Shown: positions 17,937 through 26,386 of the stretch, piece after piece | How positions within the stretch are numbered: the stretch's first letter is position 1 | Layout of the letters: each line of letters begins with the position of its first letter | From: Vibrio gigantis | GTDB lineage: Bacteria; Pseudomonadota; Gammaproteobacteria; Enterobacterales; Vibrionaceae | Assembly (NCBI RefSeq): GCF_024347515.1 | Contig: NZ_AP025493.1 | Location: 186,001-250,000 of the forward strand | Direction: 5' to 3' | Length of the DNA stretch: 64,000 nt | Notes under the pieces: model-generated | Seen by the model: the letters and a program-made list of their open reading frames with translations, nothing else | The model's database searches: none | What the model was told of the DNA's origin: nothing | Made by a program: the position numbers and the translations under genes

Positions 17937-19685
17937 TCAACTAAGGCCGATAATATTGCCATTGCTATCAATATCTAACGACATGAACGCCGGTTTGTCA
18001 GGTAAGCCAGGCATGGTCATTACGTTGCCGCATAGAGCATAAATAAAACCGGCGCCTGCACACAGTTTTAGCTCTCGAATGGGAACGTCAAACCGAGTTG
18101 GTGCACCTTTTATATGTGCTTCTGTAGAGATGGATAGTGGCGTTTTGGCTAAACAGACCGACAGATCGCTGTATCCGTGTTGGATAAATTCAGCTAACTG
18201 TTTTTTCGCCAGTGGCGATAGCGAGATACTTGCTGCGCCGTAACCAACTTCAGCGACCGCCATCAGCTTTTCTTCTAAGCTTTGCTCTGATTGATACAAA
18301 GATCTAAATTCACTTTCAACTTGGCAAGCTTTTACTACTGCACTTGCTAACTTAGTGGCGCCTTCACCACCTTGACCAAACGCTTCACTTACTTCAACGC
18401 TCACACTTGAATCAAAATCAGCGATCATCTGTGTCAATGCGTCGAGTTCTTGCTCTGAATCTTGTGGGAATCGGTTGATAGCAACGACGGTTGGCACTTG
18501 GTATTGCTTAACGTTGTTGATGTGCCATTTAAGGTTCTCAAAGCCTGCAACAAGCGCATCTTGGTCATCATTAAAGATTGAATCAGGTAATGGAGTGCCC
18601 GGTCTCAAATCGTATAAACCAGAGTTGGCTTTTAATCCGCGTAGCGTCGCAACAATAACGGCGCAGTCAGGCTTCTTGTTAGATGCCTTAACCTTGATGT
18701 TACAAGCTTTCTCAAAACCCATATCCGAGCCGAAACCACCTTCGGTCACGACAAAATCACTCAGCTTTAATGCGATCTTATCAGCAATGATCGAAGAGTT
18801 ACCATGTGCGATGTTCGCGAAAGGCCCTGCGTGGATAAGTGTCGGAACACCTTCAAGGGTTTGCATTAACGTAGGTTCGATAGAGTCTTTCATTGTTACT
18901 GTCATTGCGCCAGCAACGTTGAAATCATCTGCGGTCAATGGCAAGCCTTGTTTGTTGTAAGCAAGTACCACTCGTCCGATGCGCTTTCTTAAATCTTGAA
19001 GATCATCAGCTAGAGCAAGAATAGCCATCAGCTCTGAAGCGGCTGAGATATCGAATCCATCTTCACGCTCAAAGCCATTAATTGTTTTATCTGCTTCGTT
19101 CTTACCGACCGTGATCATACGCAATGCGCGATCATTGTGGTCGAGTACACGTCGCCATACGATTCTACTTGGGTCGATATCCAGTGCTTTTAAGCCTGAT
19201 CGAGCTTCAAAGGCGTCTAACCCTTCACGCTGTTCATGATACAAACGTGCATCAATGGCGGCAGAAGCGAGATTGTGAGCCGCCGTAACAGCATGAATAT
19301 CGCCCGTCAGATGCAGGTTTAATTGCTCCATAGGGGCAACTTGAGAGTAACCACCACCCGCAGCACCACCTTTTACACCAAATACCGGACCCATTGAAGG
19401 CTGGCGAATGCAGGCCATAGCAGATTGGTTAATCTTTGCCAGGCCCTGTGCTAATCCGATAGTGGTGACGGTTTTGCCTTCCCCAAGAGGAGTCGGTGTA
19501 ATCGCCGTGACTACGACCAATTTACCATCTTGTTGCTTGGCGAGGCGTTCAAGTGACGTGAGAGATACCTTAGACTTGTATTGGCCTAGTGGTTGATGTT
19601 CGTTGTGTTGTAGGCCTGCTTGCTTTGCAACCTCACTGATGTTTTTAAGGGGAGTTGAGCGACAAATATCAATATCAGACAGCAT
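17937..19685 (-). CDS. fhs: Formate-tetrahydrofolate ligase
   Basis: Fhs makes 10-formyl-tetrahydrofolate from formate, ATP and tetrahydrofolate, feeding purine synthesis. The 582 residues match the family. The nucleotide loop is [20 protein letters not shown] near residue 65, and [24 protein letters not shown] and [16 protein letters not shown] are diagnostic. AAGGAGC before the ATG fixes the start. A nearly perfect PurR operator is 33 bases upstream of the start, and gsk and the glycine cleavage genes are nearby, so it belongs to the purine/one-carbon group of this window. Confidence 0.97.
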   Translation of the reverse strand: MLSDIDICRSTPLKNISEVAKQAGLQHNEHQPLGQYKSKVSLTSLERLAKQQDGKLVVVTAITPTPLGEGKTVTTIGLAQGLAKINQSAMACIRQPSMGPVFGVKGGAAGGGYSQVAPMEQLNLHLTGDIHAVTAAHNLASAAIDARLYHEQREGLDAFEARSGLKALDIDPSRIVWRRVLDHNDRALRMITVGKNEADKTINGFEREDGFDISAASELMAILALADDLQDLRKRIGRVVLAYNKQGLPLTADDFNVAGAMTVTMKDSIEPTLMQTLEGVPTLIHAGPFANIAHGNSSIIADKIALKLSDFVVTEGGFGSDMGFEKACNIKVKASNKKPDCAVIVATLRGLKANSGLYDLRPGTPLPDSIFNDDQDALVAGFENLKWHINNVKQYQVPTVVAINRFPQDSEQELDALTQMIADFDSSVSVEVSEAFGQGGEGATKLASAVVKACQVESEFRSLYQSEQSLEEKLMAVAEVGYGAASISLSPLAKKQLAEFIQHGYSDLSVCLAKTPLSISTEAHIKGAPTRFDVPIRELKLCAGAGFIYALCGNVMTMPGLPDKPAFMSLDIDSNGNIIGLS

Positions 19686-19717
19686 ATTTGCTCCTTATAT
19701 CAGAACCGAAAGGTGGT

Positions 19718-19733
19718 ACGTAAACGTTTGCGT
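19718..19733. promoter_or_regulatory. PurR operator upstream of fhs
   Basis: ACGTAAACGTTTGCGT matches the PurR consensus ACGCAAACGTTTGCGT at 15 of 16 positions. It lies 33 bases before the fhs start, where a bound repressor would block transcription or early elongation. PurR control of one-carbon genes is established in gammaproteobacteria; control of fhs here is inference. Confidence 0.8.
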
Positions 19734-19892
19734 TGCGATGGTACTGTATAAATTTGCCATGTAAAGGCAAACCACACGAATTATGTGCTGGAAGATAACA
19801 GATCTAAAGAGTCATTGCGCGAGATCAAGTCTTAAACGAGCAAAATATTCGATTTGTTGACCTTCAATTATGTTTAGATAGGATTTAAATAC

Positions 19893-19918
19893 AAAAAGGG
19901 CTGCATATAGCAGCCCTG
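19893..19918 (-). terminator. Terminator of gsk
   Basis: GGGCTGC and GCAGCCC pair around ATATA. On the minus strand the stem is followed by TTTTTG, 40 bases after the gsk stop. Confidence 0.85.
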
Positions 19919-19957
19919 TAAGGATTCGTAATTCTACTTAGACGTCGTCTAGAAAGA

Positions 19958-21262
19958 TTAACGATCCCAGTATGTTTCTTCTAAGCTGTCTTCACGTTCA
20001 GGTAGTGCACGAGAAAGGCGAGGAGAGTGCTGAGTCAACACTTCGTAGCTTACACGGTTTGCATACTTACAAATTTGAGACAGTGAAGAGTAAGTTAGAC
20101 AAGCATGTTCGTGTTTCTCTGAGTTTGGTACATTCACGTGGTGGTAGCTGTTTGCTGCCATATCGTGAAGTAGTGCTGAAAGTGCACCATCACCAGCGCC
20201 ATTGGTGTTCTTAATCTCAAGTGGACCACCTAGGTAAGGGCCAATGTGAGAGTACACTTTTACAGGGTCTTTACAGTCTTCTTTGCGCATAGCACGGCTG
20301 AATTCGTATTTATTGAATTCAGGGATGTTACCCGGTAATAATGGCAGTGTGGTTTCGCGCTTCGCTGGTTCGTCAGTATAACCAGCCATGTATAGGCCAA
20401 TAGGACCTGCAGTACATAGAACTAGGTCAACCCATTCAAGTGCTTTGTTAGCAGCCAATAGCGGATCTTTTTCACCGGTTAGCGCTTCGCCTTCGTCTTC
20501 GTTCATCGCGACGATGGTTACGTTTTCTTTCAGGTATTCTTGCCACCATTCAGCGTTACCTTCGATTACATACTTAGTACCCAGTGTGAGTACAACAGGC
20601 ACATTGTGCGCTTTCGCGTATTCAATCGCTTTTTGTACGGCTTTTGGCATTGGATCTTCAGGTTTGCCACGCATTAGGTATGACGACACAACCAATGCAG
20701 ACGCTTTCTCGAACACTTTTTCAGGAATGCTTTCTGGAAGTAGTTGGTTCATGTGGCCTTCATTGATCGCAAACGTACGTTCGCCATCTTCCGAAATTAG
20801 CGTGTAACAACGACCAATTGGACCATCAACCGTTTGAAGGTGATTTAGATTCATACGAGAAGAAGTGCGGCAAAGGTAACGATAACCAAATGAACCAACT
20901 TCGATCTTCTTAGACATAACGCCAAGCAGTACAGATTTGCTGTCTGCAAGTACGGAATAGTTGTGCAGTGTGTTGCCGATAGTATCGCCAGGGTATTGAT
21001 GCGTGATCAAACCGCGCGCAACTAACTCTTCATACAGAGCATCTGCTTTACTTTCTTCCAATACCAGTGAGTGACCTTTACTCAGCTCGTATTTTTCTAG
21101 GAACTCGTTGTCAACACGGGCTTCGATATCAACAATTGTTTGGCCAACACCGACAATCGTTGCGCGGTGAAGCTTAGGTGTTTGTTGAATTTGGTTGACC
21201 AACGGATCACGTGCGTGAGTTGGAAAGTAGTGCTTAGATTTACGCTGTCCAGGAAACTTCAT
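19958..21262 (-). CDS. gsk: Inosine-guanosine kinase
   Basis: This PfkB/ribokinase-family enzyme phosphorylates inosine and guanosine to the 5'-monophosphates (purine salvage). The 434 residues match bacterial Gsk. The N-terminal KFPGQRKSKHYFPTH is typical, and the catalytic base is in KNTNGAGDGALSALLHDMA with the anion hole GAGD. It is on the same strand as the neighbouring fhs, but with its own terminator and a 270-base gap, so it is a separate transcript. Upstream lies the 3' remnant of creA and a hairpin at 21341-21369. Confidence 0.95.
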   Translation of the reverse strand: MKFPGQRKSKHYFPTHARDPLVNQIQQTPKLHRATIVGVGQTIVDIEARVDNEFLEKYELSKGHSLVLEESKADALYEELVARGLITHQYPGDTIGNTLHNYSVLADSKSVLLGVMSKKIEVGSFGYRYLCRTSSRMNLNHLQTVDGPIGRCYTLISEDGERTFAINEGHMNQLLPESIPEKVFEKASALVVSSYLMRGKPEDPMPKAVQKAIEYAKAHNVPVVLTLGTKYVIEGNAEWWQEYLKENVTIVAMNEDEGEALTGEKDPLLAANKALEWVDLVLCTAGPIGLYMAGYTDEPAKRETTLPLLPGNIPEFNKYEFSRAMRKEDCKDPVKVYSHIGPYLGGPLEIKNTNGAGDGALSALLHDMAANSYHHVNVPNSEKHEHACLTYSSLSQICKYANRVSYEVLTQHSPRLSRALPEREDSLEETYWDR

Positions 21263-21340
21263 ATGAAAAATACAGTGAAAAAATTTTGCCGCATGATATC
21301 ACATTTTGTTTCTGTTTCTTTCATTTTTATTACATTTTGA

Positions 21341-21369
21341 ATCACCTGCACAATGTCTGTACAGGTGAA
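21341..21369 (-). terminator. Hairpin after the creA remnant, probable terminator
   Basis: TTCACCTGTACA and TGTGCAGGTGA (minus strand) pair with one mismatch around five bases, 22 bases after the creA stop. The T tract is weak. Confidence 0.5.
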
Positions 21370-21390
21370 TAGTCATACTTTGGCTTGAGG

Positions 21391-21770
21391 CTATTGAGCG
21401 GGAACAAGCGTTGCTGGATCTACGTAAGCCTCTGTACCCCAAAGCGGAACAGTTGAAAGGCTATGTTTGAAACTGCCTTCCGTTTCTTTGGTGGTGTAAG
21501 ACAAGTAAAGCAGTGACTGATTTTCTGCATCGTAGATACGGCGGACCTTCATTGTTTTAAAGAAGATACTTTTTGACTGCTTGAATACCACTTCGCCTGA
21601 TTTGCTCTTGTCTATTTGAGCTATCATTTCTGGTGTGATTTCACCTGTTTGGCGACAAGAGATAGAGCTATCGCTTGGATCAGAGAGGCTAAGGTTTGCT
21701 TCGATTGATGCAATATGACAGGTAACGCCTGCGATCTTATCGTCATCTAATGAAGACATCTTGATATCTT
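21391..21770 (-). pseudogene. creA: creA, 3' fragment left of the island
   Basis: About 126 codons of a CreA-family gene read KDIKMSSLDDDKIAGVTCHI through SISCRQTGEITPEM to PLWGTEAYVDPATLVPAQ-stop. The signal peptide and first ~33 codons are missing: homology stops at the AAG/AAA codon at 21768-21771, where island sequence begins. The missing 5' part lies 10.45 kb away at 32224-32322 in the same orientation, and the two join in frame (FFTMK + DIKMSS). An internal ATG at 21759 could start a 122-aa product, but without the signal peptide it would not reach the periplasm. CreA is a conserved small periplasmic protein of unknown role. A complete diverged copy is at 31673-32137. Confidence 0.9.
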
Positions 21771-21850
21771 TGGATACTTACCTTATTACACAACCATTTT
21801 TTTATGGAGCTTATGGATACGCTTACCCAAATAAAGGTGTTACAAATTTA

Positions 21851-22033
21851 TTATATTTCCACAGTTTCATTTGAGAATGAGTAATCCAGCTTTCCTTTTC
21901 TTTTAAACTTAACAAACTCTTTCTTTTCGATCGATTCAATAACTTTTACTTGAAATGGCGTTAAGTTGTTTTTGTATGAGAAATGATGTTCCTCGATGTG
22001 ATTTTTGTATAATTGATTCAGTGTAATGTTCAA
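21851..22033 (-). CDS. Small unknown island gene, ~60 aa
   Basis: A TTG start with AAGGG seven bases upstream opens a 60-codon frame, MNITLNQLYKN through TPFQVKVIESIEKK to a charged tail. It is predicted soluble, basic and helical. It is divergent from the nuclease operon, and the LexA box lies between the two, so it might share that control. No family is recognised, and a chance frame in AT-rich DNA cannot be excluded. Confidence 0.4.
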   Translation of the reverse strand: MNITLNQLYKNHIEEHHFSYKNNLTPFQVKVIESIEKKEFVKFKRKGKLDYSFSNETVEI

Positions 22034-22100
22034 CTCTTATCCCTTGAAATTAAAGGTGTTAACTTAGGACACATTTGCACATTTCTCGATCACTTACCAA

Positions 22101-22120
22101 TGCTGTGTTAATATACAGTA
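22101..22120 (+). promoter_or_regulatory. LexA (SOS) box in front of the island nuclease operon
   Basis: TGCTGTGTTAATATACAGTA contains the invariant CTGT-N8-ACAG and matches the 20-base E. coli-type LexA consensus at 16 positions, including the whole right half. Vibrio LexA uses the same motif. It lies 52 bases before the ATG of the first nuclease gene, overlapping the likely -10 region, so LexA would repress the operon until DNA damage. Confidence 0.8.
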
Positions 22121-22171
22121 TGTTGATTTTTTCTGTTTGATTTAACAAGCGATGAGCAGTTGGGTTTAAAG

Positions 22172-22624
22172 ATGGTTGAGAAATTTACTGATAAGGTTAG
22201 ATTTTCAGAGTGGTCAAACTCAAAAGTACCACAGGTAGCTGCTGGCGTTTATGCGATATGGGAAGGTGACAAACTTGTCTATTGTGGTATGTCAGGGCGA
22301 GAAATAGAAACAAAGCGCCATAAAAAGAAATATGGATTAGTGACACGTCTTAATAGCCATGCGTTAGGAAGATTAAGCGGTGATCAGTTCTGTGTTTATG
22401 TCGCAAACCAATTAGTCATTCCAAGTCTGAAAGAAACTGATTTTCCTAAGTTTGCTTCGGGCAAGTTGACCTTAGATATGCTTACGAAACAATACATCCA
22501 TTCAAAACTTGAGTATCAATATGTCGTTGTTGATTCGAGTAAAGAAGCATATGGTCTTGAAAATAAAGCGAGAATCGGCGATGTATTTGGTCAGAAGCCA
22601 ATGCTCAACCCAATTCAAAGTTAG
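22172..22624 (+). CDS. GIY-YIG nuclease-domain protein, first gene of the SOS operon
   Basis: From ATG 22172 the protein has 150 residues. The GIY-YIG core is visible: GVYAIW at 25-30, LVYCGMSG at 35-42 (standing for the YIG motif), catalytic-type Arg59 in GLVTRLNSH, Glu130 in YGLENKAR and Asn146 in MLNPIQS near the C-terminus, the usual order of active-site residues. It has no fused DNA-binding domain. A TTG at 22160 is an alternative start. It begins a tight run of five genes (8, 2, 50 and 35 bases apart). A DNA-cleaving role in an anti-phage or DNA-processing system is likely, but neither target nor partner is known. Confidence 0.8.
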   Translation: MVEKFTDKVRFSEWSNSKVPQVAAGVYAIWEGDKLVYCGMSGREIETKRHKKKYGLVTRLNSHALGRLSGDQFCVYVANQLVIPSLKETDFPKFASGKLTLDMLTKQYIHSKLEYQYVVVDSSKEAYGLENKARIGDVFGQKPMLNPIQS

Positions 22625-22632
22625 GTAAATTA

Positions 22633-23205
22633 ATGAATTACTATAACGAAAATGCCAGTATATTTTTTGAAGGCACAATTGACGTAGATATGAGTTCTTT
22701 ATACTCAGAGTTCTTACCATATTTAAAAAGTGGCAGTCTAATACTTGATGCTGGATGTGGTTCTGGTAGAGATAGCAAATATTTCTTATCGAAAGGTTTT
22801 GAAGTTCATGCCATTGATGCGAGTGATGAATTGGCTAAATTAGCGGAAGTTCAGATAGAGCAAGCAGTTGAAGTTACGACATTTAAAGACTTTACCACTG
22901 ATAAAGCCTTTGATGCTATTTGGGCTTGTGCTTCTTTACTACATGTACCTTTTGAAGAGCTGTCAGTATCGATATCAAACTTAGAGCGATGTTTGATAAC
23001 TGGTGGCTCATTTTATTGCTCTTTTAAATTGGGTAATGATGAAGTAATGCGTGGTGGACGAAACTTTACCAACCTCAATGAAGAGCTATTAGATCAAGTT
23101 CTGACCAACACTTCATTGCGAATATCTAAAGCCTGGATTACTGGTGACGCTCGTAAAGGTCGAGAAGAAGAAAAGTGGTTGAACGCAATTTTAATTAAGG
23201 ATTAA
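22633..23205 (+). CDS. Class I SAM-dependent methyltransferase
   Basis: The 190 residues carry the SAM-binding loop LILDAGCGSGRDS (about 37-49), the acidic end of strand 2 in VHAIDASDEL, and a motif IV region FDAIWACASLLHVP. There is no NPPY/DPPY or PC motif, so it is not a normal adenine or cytosine DNA methylase; it looks more like UbiE/TehB-type small-molecule or protein methyltransferases. It begins 8 bases after the GIY-YIG gene and ends 2 bases before the HNH gene, so it is translationally embedded in the nuclease operon. Its substrate is unknown. Confidence 0.85.
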   Translation: MNYYNENASIFFEGTIDVDMSSLYSEFLPYLKSGSLILDAGCGSGRDSKYFLSKGFEVHAIDASDELAKLAEVQIEQAVEVTTFKDFTTDKAFDAIWACASLLHVPFEELSVSISNLERCLITGGSFYCSFKLGNDEVMRGGRNFTNLNEELLDQVLTNTSLRISKAWITGDARKGREEEKWLNAILIKD

Positions 23206-23207
23206 TA

Positions 23208-24206
23208 ATGAACTTTACCGATGAAGACTACTTCAAGGGCATTATCTTATTTGGATTAAATGCAGCGACATACAAGATGGGCTTAGCTCAAACGCTCATT
23301 AATGCTGCCCGTAATCATAAAAACAGTCTTGATTGGGAAGAGTTATCCTCCAACTACTTTGATTCATACGTACATCGTTTAGACACAAACCCAATGCCAC
23401 AGCAAGGCAACCCATATCGTCTTACTAAAATGGAACGTATTGTAAAAGAGTTCCAACTTGGTGAAGTAACTAAAGTAGAAGCAATAAAGAAAGTTGCAGA
23501 TAATGCGTTTGTAGATGTTGTCCCACGATTTCAAACGATTGGCACGGATAAAAACGTTGTAAGTGATCATTTTTATGAAATTGACATGGGCAGCCGATTG
23601 ATTTTGAAAGACTCTCTACTCAGTCTATCGCCAGAACAGTTGGACATGTTAGAAGTAGAGGTTTTAGCAAGGTGGGGATTACTTGAAGGCGCATTTAGCA
23701 TCAACCAAACTAACTTTAGCCTTGCGAATGATATTCGAGAAATTTACTTAAGTGATGGCTATGACCGTAAAGCATTGACTAACAACGTCCCTTTCTTATC
23801 TGGATATCAAGGTAATACTTGTTTTTATTGCGGTGAAGCAATGGGAACAGGCATACATGTCGACCATGTTTTACCGAGGCAAGTGATGAATCATGATGAA
23901 GTATGGAACTTAGTTTTAGTTCATAGTGATTGCAACTTGTTAAAATCAGATCGCCTTGTTGGTGAACATTTCATCAAGAAGCTCATTGCTCGAAATGAAA
24001 ACATCATGGGAAGTAACCACCCTTGGAAAGCAAAGATTCAAGCCTCGTTAGGGACAACTAAAAACCGTAGGGCTTCATCGTTGAAGAATCACTATGAAAA
24101 TGTGAAGACTGTGCTGGGAAACTATTACTGGGGTGGGGCAGAATCTTATAATCCAGAAACAGATCCATTTTTCCGAAGACTGATCACAGTCCTTAACAAC
24201 CAATAG
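23208..24206 (+). CDS. HNH endonuclease-domain protein
   Basis: Of 332 residues, the first ~200 are an unrecognised helical domain (GIILFGLNAATYKMGLAQTL near the N-terminus). The HNH domain follows at ~204-255: zinc Cys pair CFYC, the core HVDHVLPRQ, then NLVLVHSDCNLLKSD with the second Cys, the central Asn and the Lys. All metal and catalytic residues appear intact. It starts 2 bases after the methyltransferase and is the third gene of the SOS-box operon. The long N-terminal domain may recognise DNA or a partner protein. No defence family name can be given with confidence. Confidence 0.85.
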   Translation: MNFTDEDYFKGIILFGLNAATYKMGLAQTLINAARNHKNSLDWEELSSNYFDSYVHRLDTNPMPQQGNPYRLTKMERIVKEFQLGEVTKVEAIKKVADNAFVDVVPRFQTIGTDKNVVSDHFYEIDMGSRLILKDSLLSLSPEQLDMLEVEVLARWGLLEGAFSINQTNFSLANDIREIYLSDGYDRKALTNNVPFLSGYQGNTCFYCGEAMGTGIHVDHVLPRQVMNHDEVWNLVLVHSDCNLLKSDRLVGEHFIKKLIARNENIMGSNHPWKAKIQASLGTTKNRRASSLKNHYENVKTVLGNYYWGGAESYNPETDPFFRRLITVLNNQ

Positions 24207-24256
24207 CTGTTTAAATAGATCAATCATAAATACGGTACAGCGTAAATATAAGATCT

Positions 24257-25444
24257 ATGGAAATTATTACTAACAATAAAACACTCGAGAAAAAGCTAAT
24301 TCAGTTGGCAAATAAGCACGATAGAATTTCAGTAGCCGTAGCTTGGGCATCGGCTGGCACAAAGTTCTTTGATATTTTATTAAGTAACAAAGATAAGCTG
24401 TTTGAATCGACAATCGGCACACATTTTTATCAAACAGACCCAGATGTTTTGAAATCGTTTGTAGAAAGTCAACAAGTCCATTTCGTCATGCAACCAAGCG
24501 GTGTATTTCATCCAAAGTTGTACTTTTTCCAAACGGGTCAGAGCTGGGAAGCCATTGTTGGTAGCGCAAATATGACTAATGGTGCGTTTACTGTGAACAA
24601 CGAGTTGAATGTGCACCTAACTGGTCAAGATGATGTAGATGGTTCTACGTTTGACCAGTTAACCAATCAGCTTAGTAACTATTATGAACTTGGTGTTTCC
24701 GTAAATGATGAGTATGTAAATGTATACGCTGCTTATCACAAAAAGCACAAACCCAAATTAGAAAAACTGAATGGGCAGTACAACTCAACCAAAACAACAA
24801 GATCTTTGTTTGATAGTATCGTTATGCAAATGGACTGGTCTGTTTATGTTGAGAAAGTGCAGCAAGACAAAAATCATGCTATTGACCAGCGTTTGGAGTT
24901 ACTAGAAGTGATCCAAGGTTACTTTCAGCAATATGAAAATTATGAATCTATGCCACTTGGTGCAAGAAAGACTATTGCTGGTTTACCTAATCTGACACAT
25001 GAACATTGGGGCTGGTTCGGTAGCATGAAAGGAGCTGGGGTATATCACAGCAATATAAACAACAATAATCCGTTTATATCCGAAGCGTTAGACCATATTC
25101 CTCTGAATGGCGAGGTTACATTATTACAATTCAATCGCTATGTTGAGTCTTTCAAAAAAGCATTTCCTAACGGTAGAGATGGTACTAGCATAGCCAGTCG
25201 TTTGTTGGCGATGAAACGTCCTGACTTCTTTGTCTGCATTGATTCAAAAAACAACAAGGCAATGTGCTCTGACTTTGGTATCACAATGTCAAACATGACG
25301 TATGAACGCTATTGGACAGAGTTAATCAGTCGAATTCATGATTCGGTATGGTATGAAAAAGAACAACCAAGAGATCAATTAGAAAATCAAATATGGAAAG
25401 GTCGAGTTGCTTTATTGGACTGTATTTTCTATGAAGAAGAGTAA
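24257..25444 (+). CDS. Phospholipase D-like nuclease
   Basis: The N-terminal ~175 residues form a single PLD half: His85 and Lys87 in FHPKLYFFQ, then VGSANMTNGAFTVNNELN at ~101-118, the H-K-S/N-E pattern of BfiI/NgoFVII-type, metal-independent PLD nucleases, which act as dimers. The remaining ~220 residues are an unrecognised domain (e.g. LFDSIVMQMDWSVYVEK, EVTLLQFNRYVESF) that could bind DNA or dictate specificity. It is 50 bases after the first HNH gene and 35 before the second. With no DNA methylase beside it, it does not form a standard restriction-modification pair. Confidence 0.8.
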   Translation: MEIITNNKTLEKKLIQLANKHDRISVAVAWASAGTKFFDILLSNKDKLFESTIGTHFYQTDPDVLKSFVESQQVHFVMQPSGVFHPKLYFFQTGQSWEAIVGSANMTNGAFTVNNELNVHLTGQDDVDGSTFDQLTNQLSNYYELGVSVNDEYVNVYAAYHKKHKPKLEKLNGQYNSTKTTRSLFDSIVMQMDWSVYVEKVQQDKNHAIDQRLELLEVIQGYFQQYENYESMPLGARKTIAGLPNLTHEHWGWFGSMKGAGVYHSNINNNNPFISEALDHIPLNGEVTLLQFNRYVESFKKAFPNGRDGTSIASRLLAMKRPDFFVCIDSKNNKAMCSDFGITMSNMTYERYWTELISRIHDSVWYEKEQPRDQLENQIWKGRVALLDCIFYEEE

Positions 25445-25479
25445 ATCTCGACTACTTATTTGTAATTAAGGATTATCCA

Positions 25480-26190
25480 TTGGAAAAAGAAACACAAACG
25501 GCATTTGTTAACCGAGTTATGGGGTTAAATTTCAAGTCTACGCAGGGAAAGTACTCATATTGCAATGATGAAACAAAACAAGTGTTGTTTAGCCTTGACA
25601 CAACTAATGTAGATCACGATGTGATTCTTGATCCAAGTTGGTCAAGTAAAGGCTATTCTCACTCGATTAAACATATCAATAAGGTGATAGAAGAAGGGTA
25701 TGACCTTCTGGTTTTTAAAAAGCAAACCAAGACAAATCGTGCCGGTATAACAAGCAATGTTGGCTTTGAGCATAACGTTGAAAAGAGAATACTTCAGGAC
25801 GTAGGTGGTGGAGTTTATAAAGCGATACAAAAGGATAGTTACTTTCCAGAGGAGTTAATAGAAAGCGGTAAACGATTTTTTGAGGGTTCAAAGAAAACCG
25901 TTTTAGTTAATGCATATGAGCGTAATCAAGAAGCTCGTAATGCTTGTATTGAAGCGTTTGGATATCAGTGTGCAGTGTGCACTTTTGATTTTGAAAAAAA
26001 ATACGGTGTACGAGGTAAAGAATTTATTCATGTTCATCACGTAATCCCAATGAGTGAAGTAAGGGAAGAGTACGAAGTAAATCCAAAGACAGATTTGATA
26101 CCAGTCTGCCCAAATTGTCACGCAATGCTCCATAGAGGTGGTCACACGATTACACCTGATAGTTTGAGACAGTTGATTTTGGAGTCTTAA
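25480..26190 (+). CDS. HNH endonuclease (McrA-like C-terminal domain)
   Basis: The start is TTG 25480 with AAGGA seven bases upstream; no ATG fits. Residues 1-~140 are an unrecognised domain. Residues ~160-225 form an HNH domain with zinc Cys at 164/167 (CAVC), HVHHVIP at 184-190, a long acidic loop, CPNC at 210-213 and HAMLH at 214-218, close to the HNH of predicted restriction enzymes of the McrA/COG3183 type. It ends the five-gene operon; a 196-base gap with no clear terminator separates it from the AAA ATPase. The N-terminal domain may sense modified DNA, as in type IV restriction, which is inference only. Confidence 0.82.
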   Translation: MEKETQTAFVNRVMGLNFKSTQGKYSYCNDETKQVLFSLDTTNVDHDVILDPSWSSKGYSHSIKHINKVIEEGYDLLVFKKQTKTNRAGITSNVGFEHNVEKRILQDVGGGVYKAIQKDSYFPEELIESGKRFFEGSKKTVLVNAYERNQEARNACIEAFGYQCAVCTFDFEKKYGVRGKEFIHVHHVIPMSEVREEYEVNPKTDLIPVCPNCHAMLHRGGHTITPDSLRQLILES

Positions 26191-26386
26191 CCAAAGATAT
26201 TTTTGAACCAATGAAGCCAATCTAATGATTAGTTTCATTGGCACTTACCCATCACACGTTGTTCTTTTACCAAAGTATTCTATTTTATAGTCATAGACTT
26301 ATATCAATCCTAGCCGAAGTCACGTAAAAAAACAGTGAGACATGATAACTTCATTTCATAATGTTAGATGGCTATGGAGCTAATGT

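Noticed and set aside
18475-18960. 161-codon frame opposite fhs
   Set aside because: Antisense shadow of a conserved enzyme gene; the length is due to codon bias.
21391-21759. Intact 122-aa creA-like gene
   Set aside because: The ATG is internal to the CreA family, the signal peptide is missing, and the matching 5' part lies across the island.
22633-23205. DNA methylase partner making a restriction-modification system
   Set aside because: The methyltransferase has no NPPY/DPPY or PC catalytic motif and is too short for a target-recognition domain.
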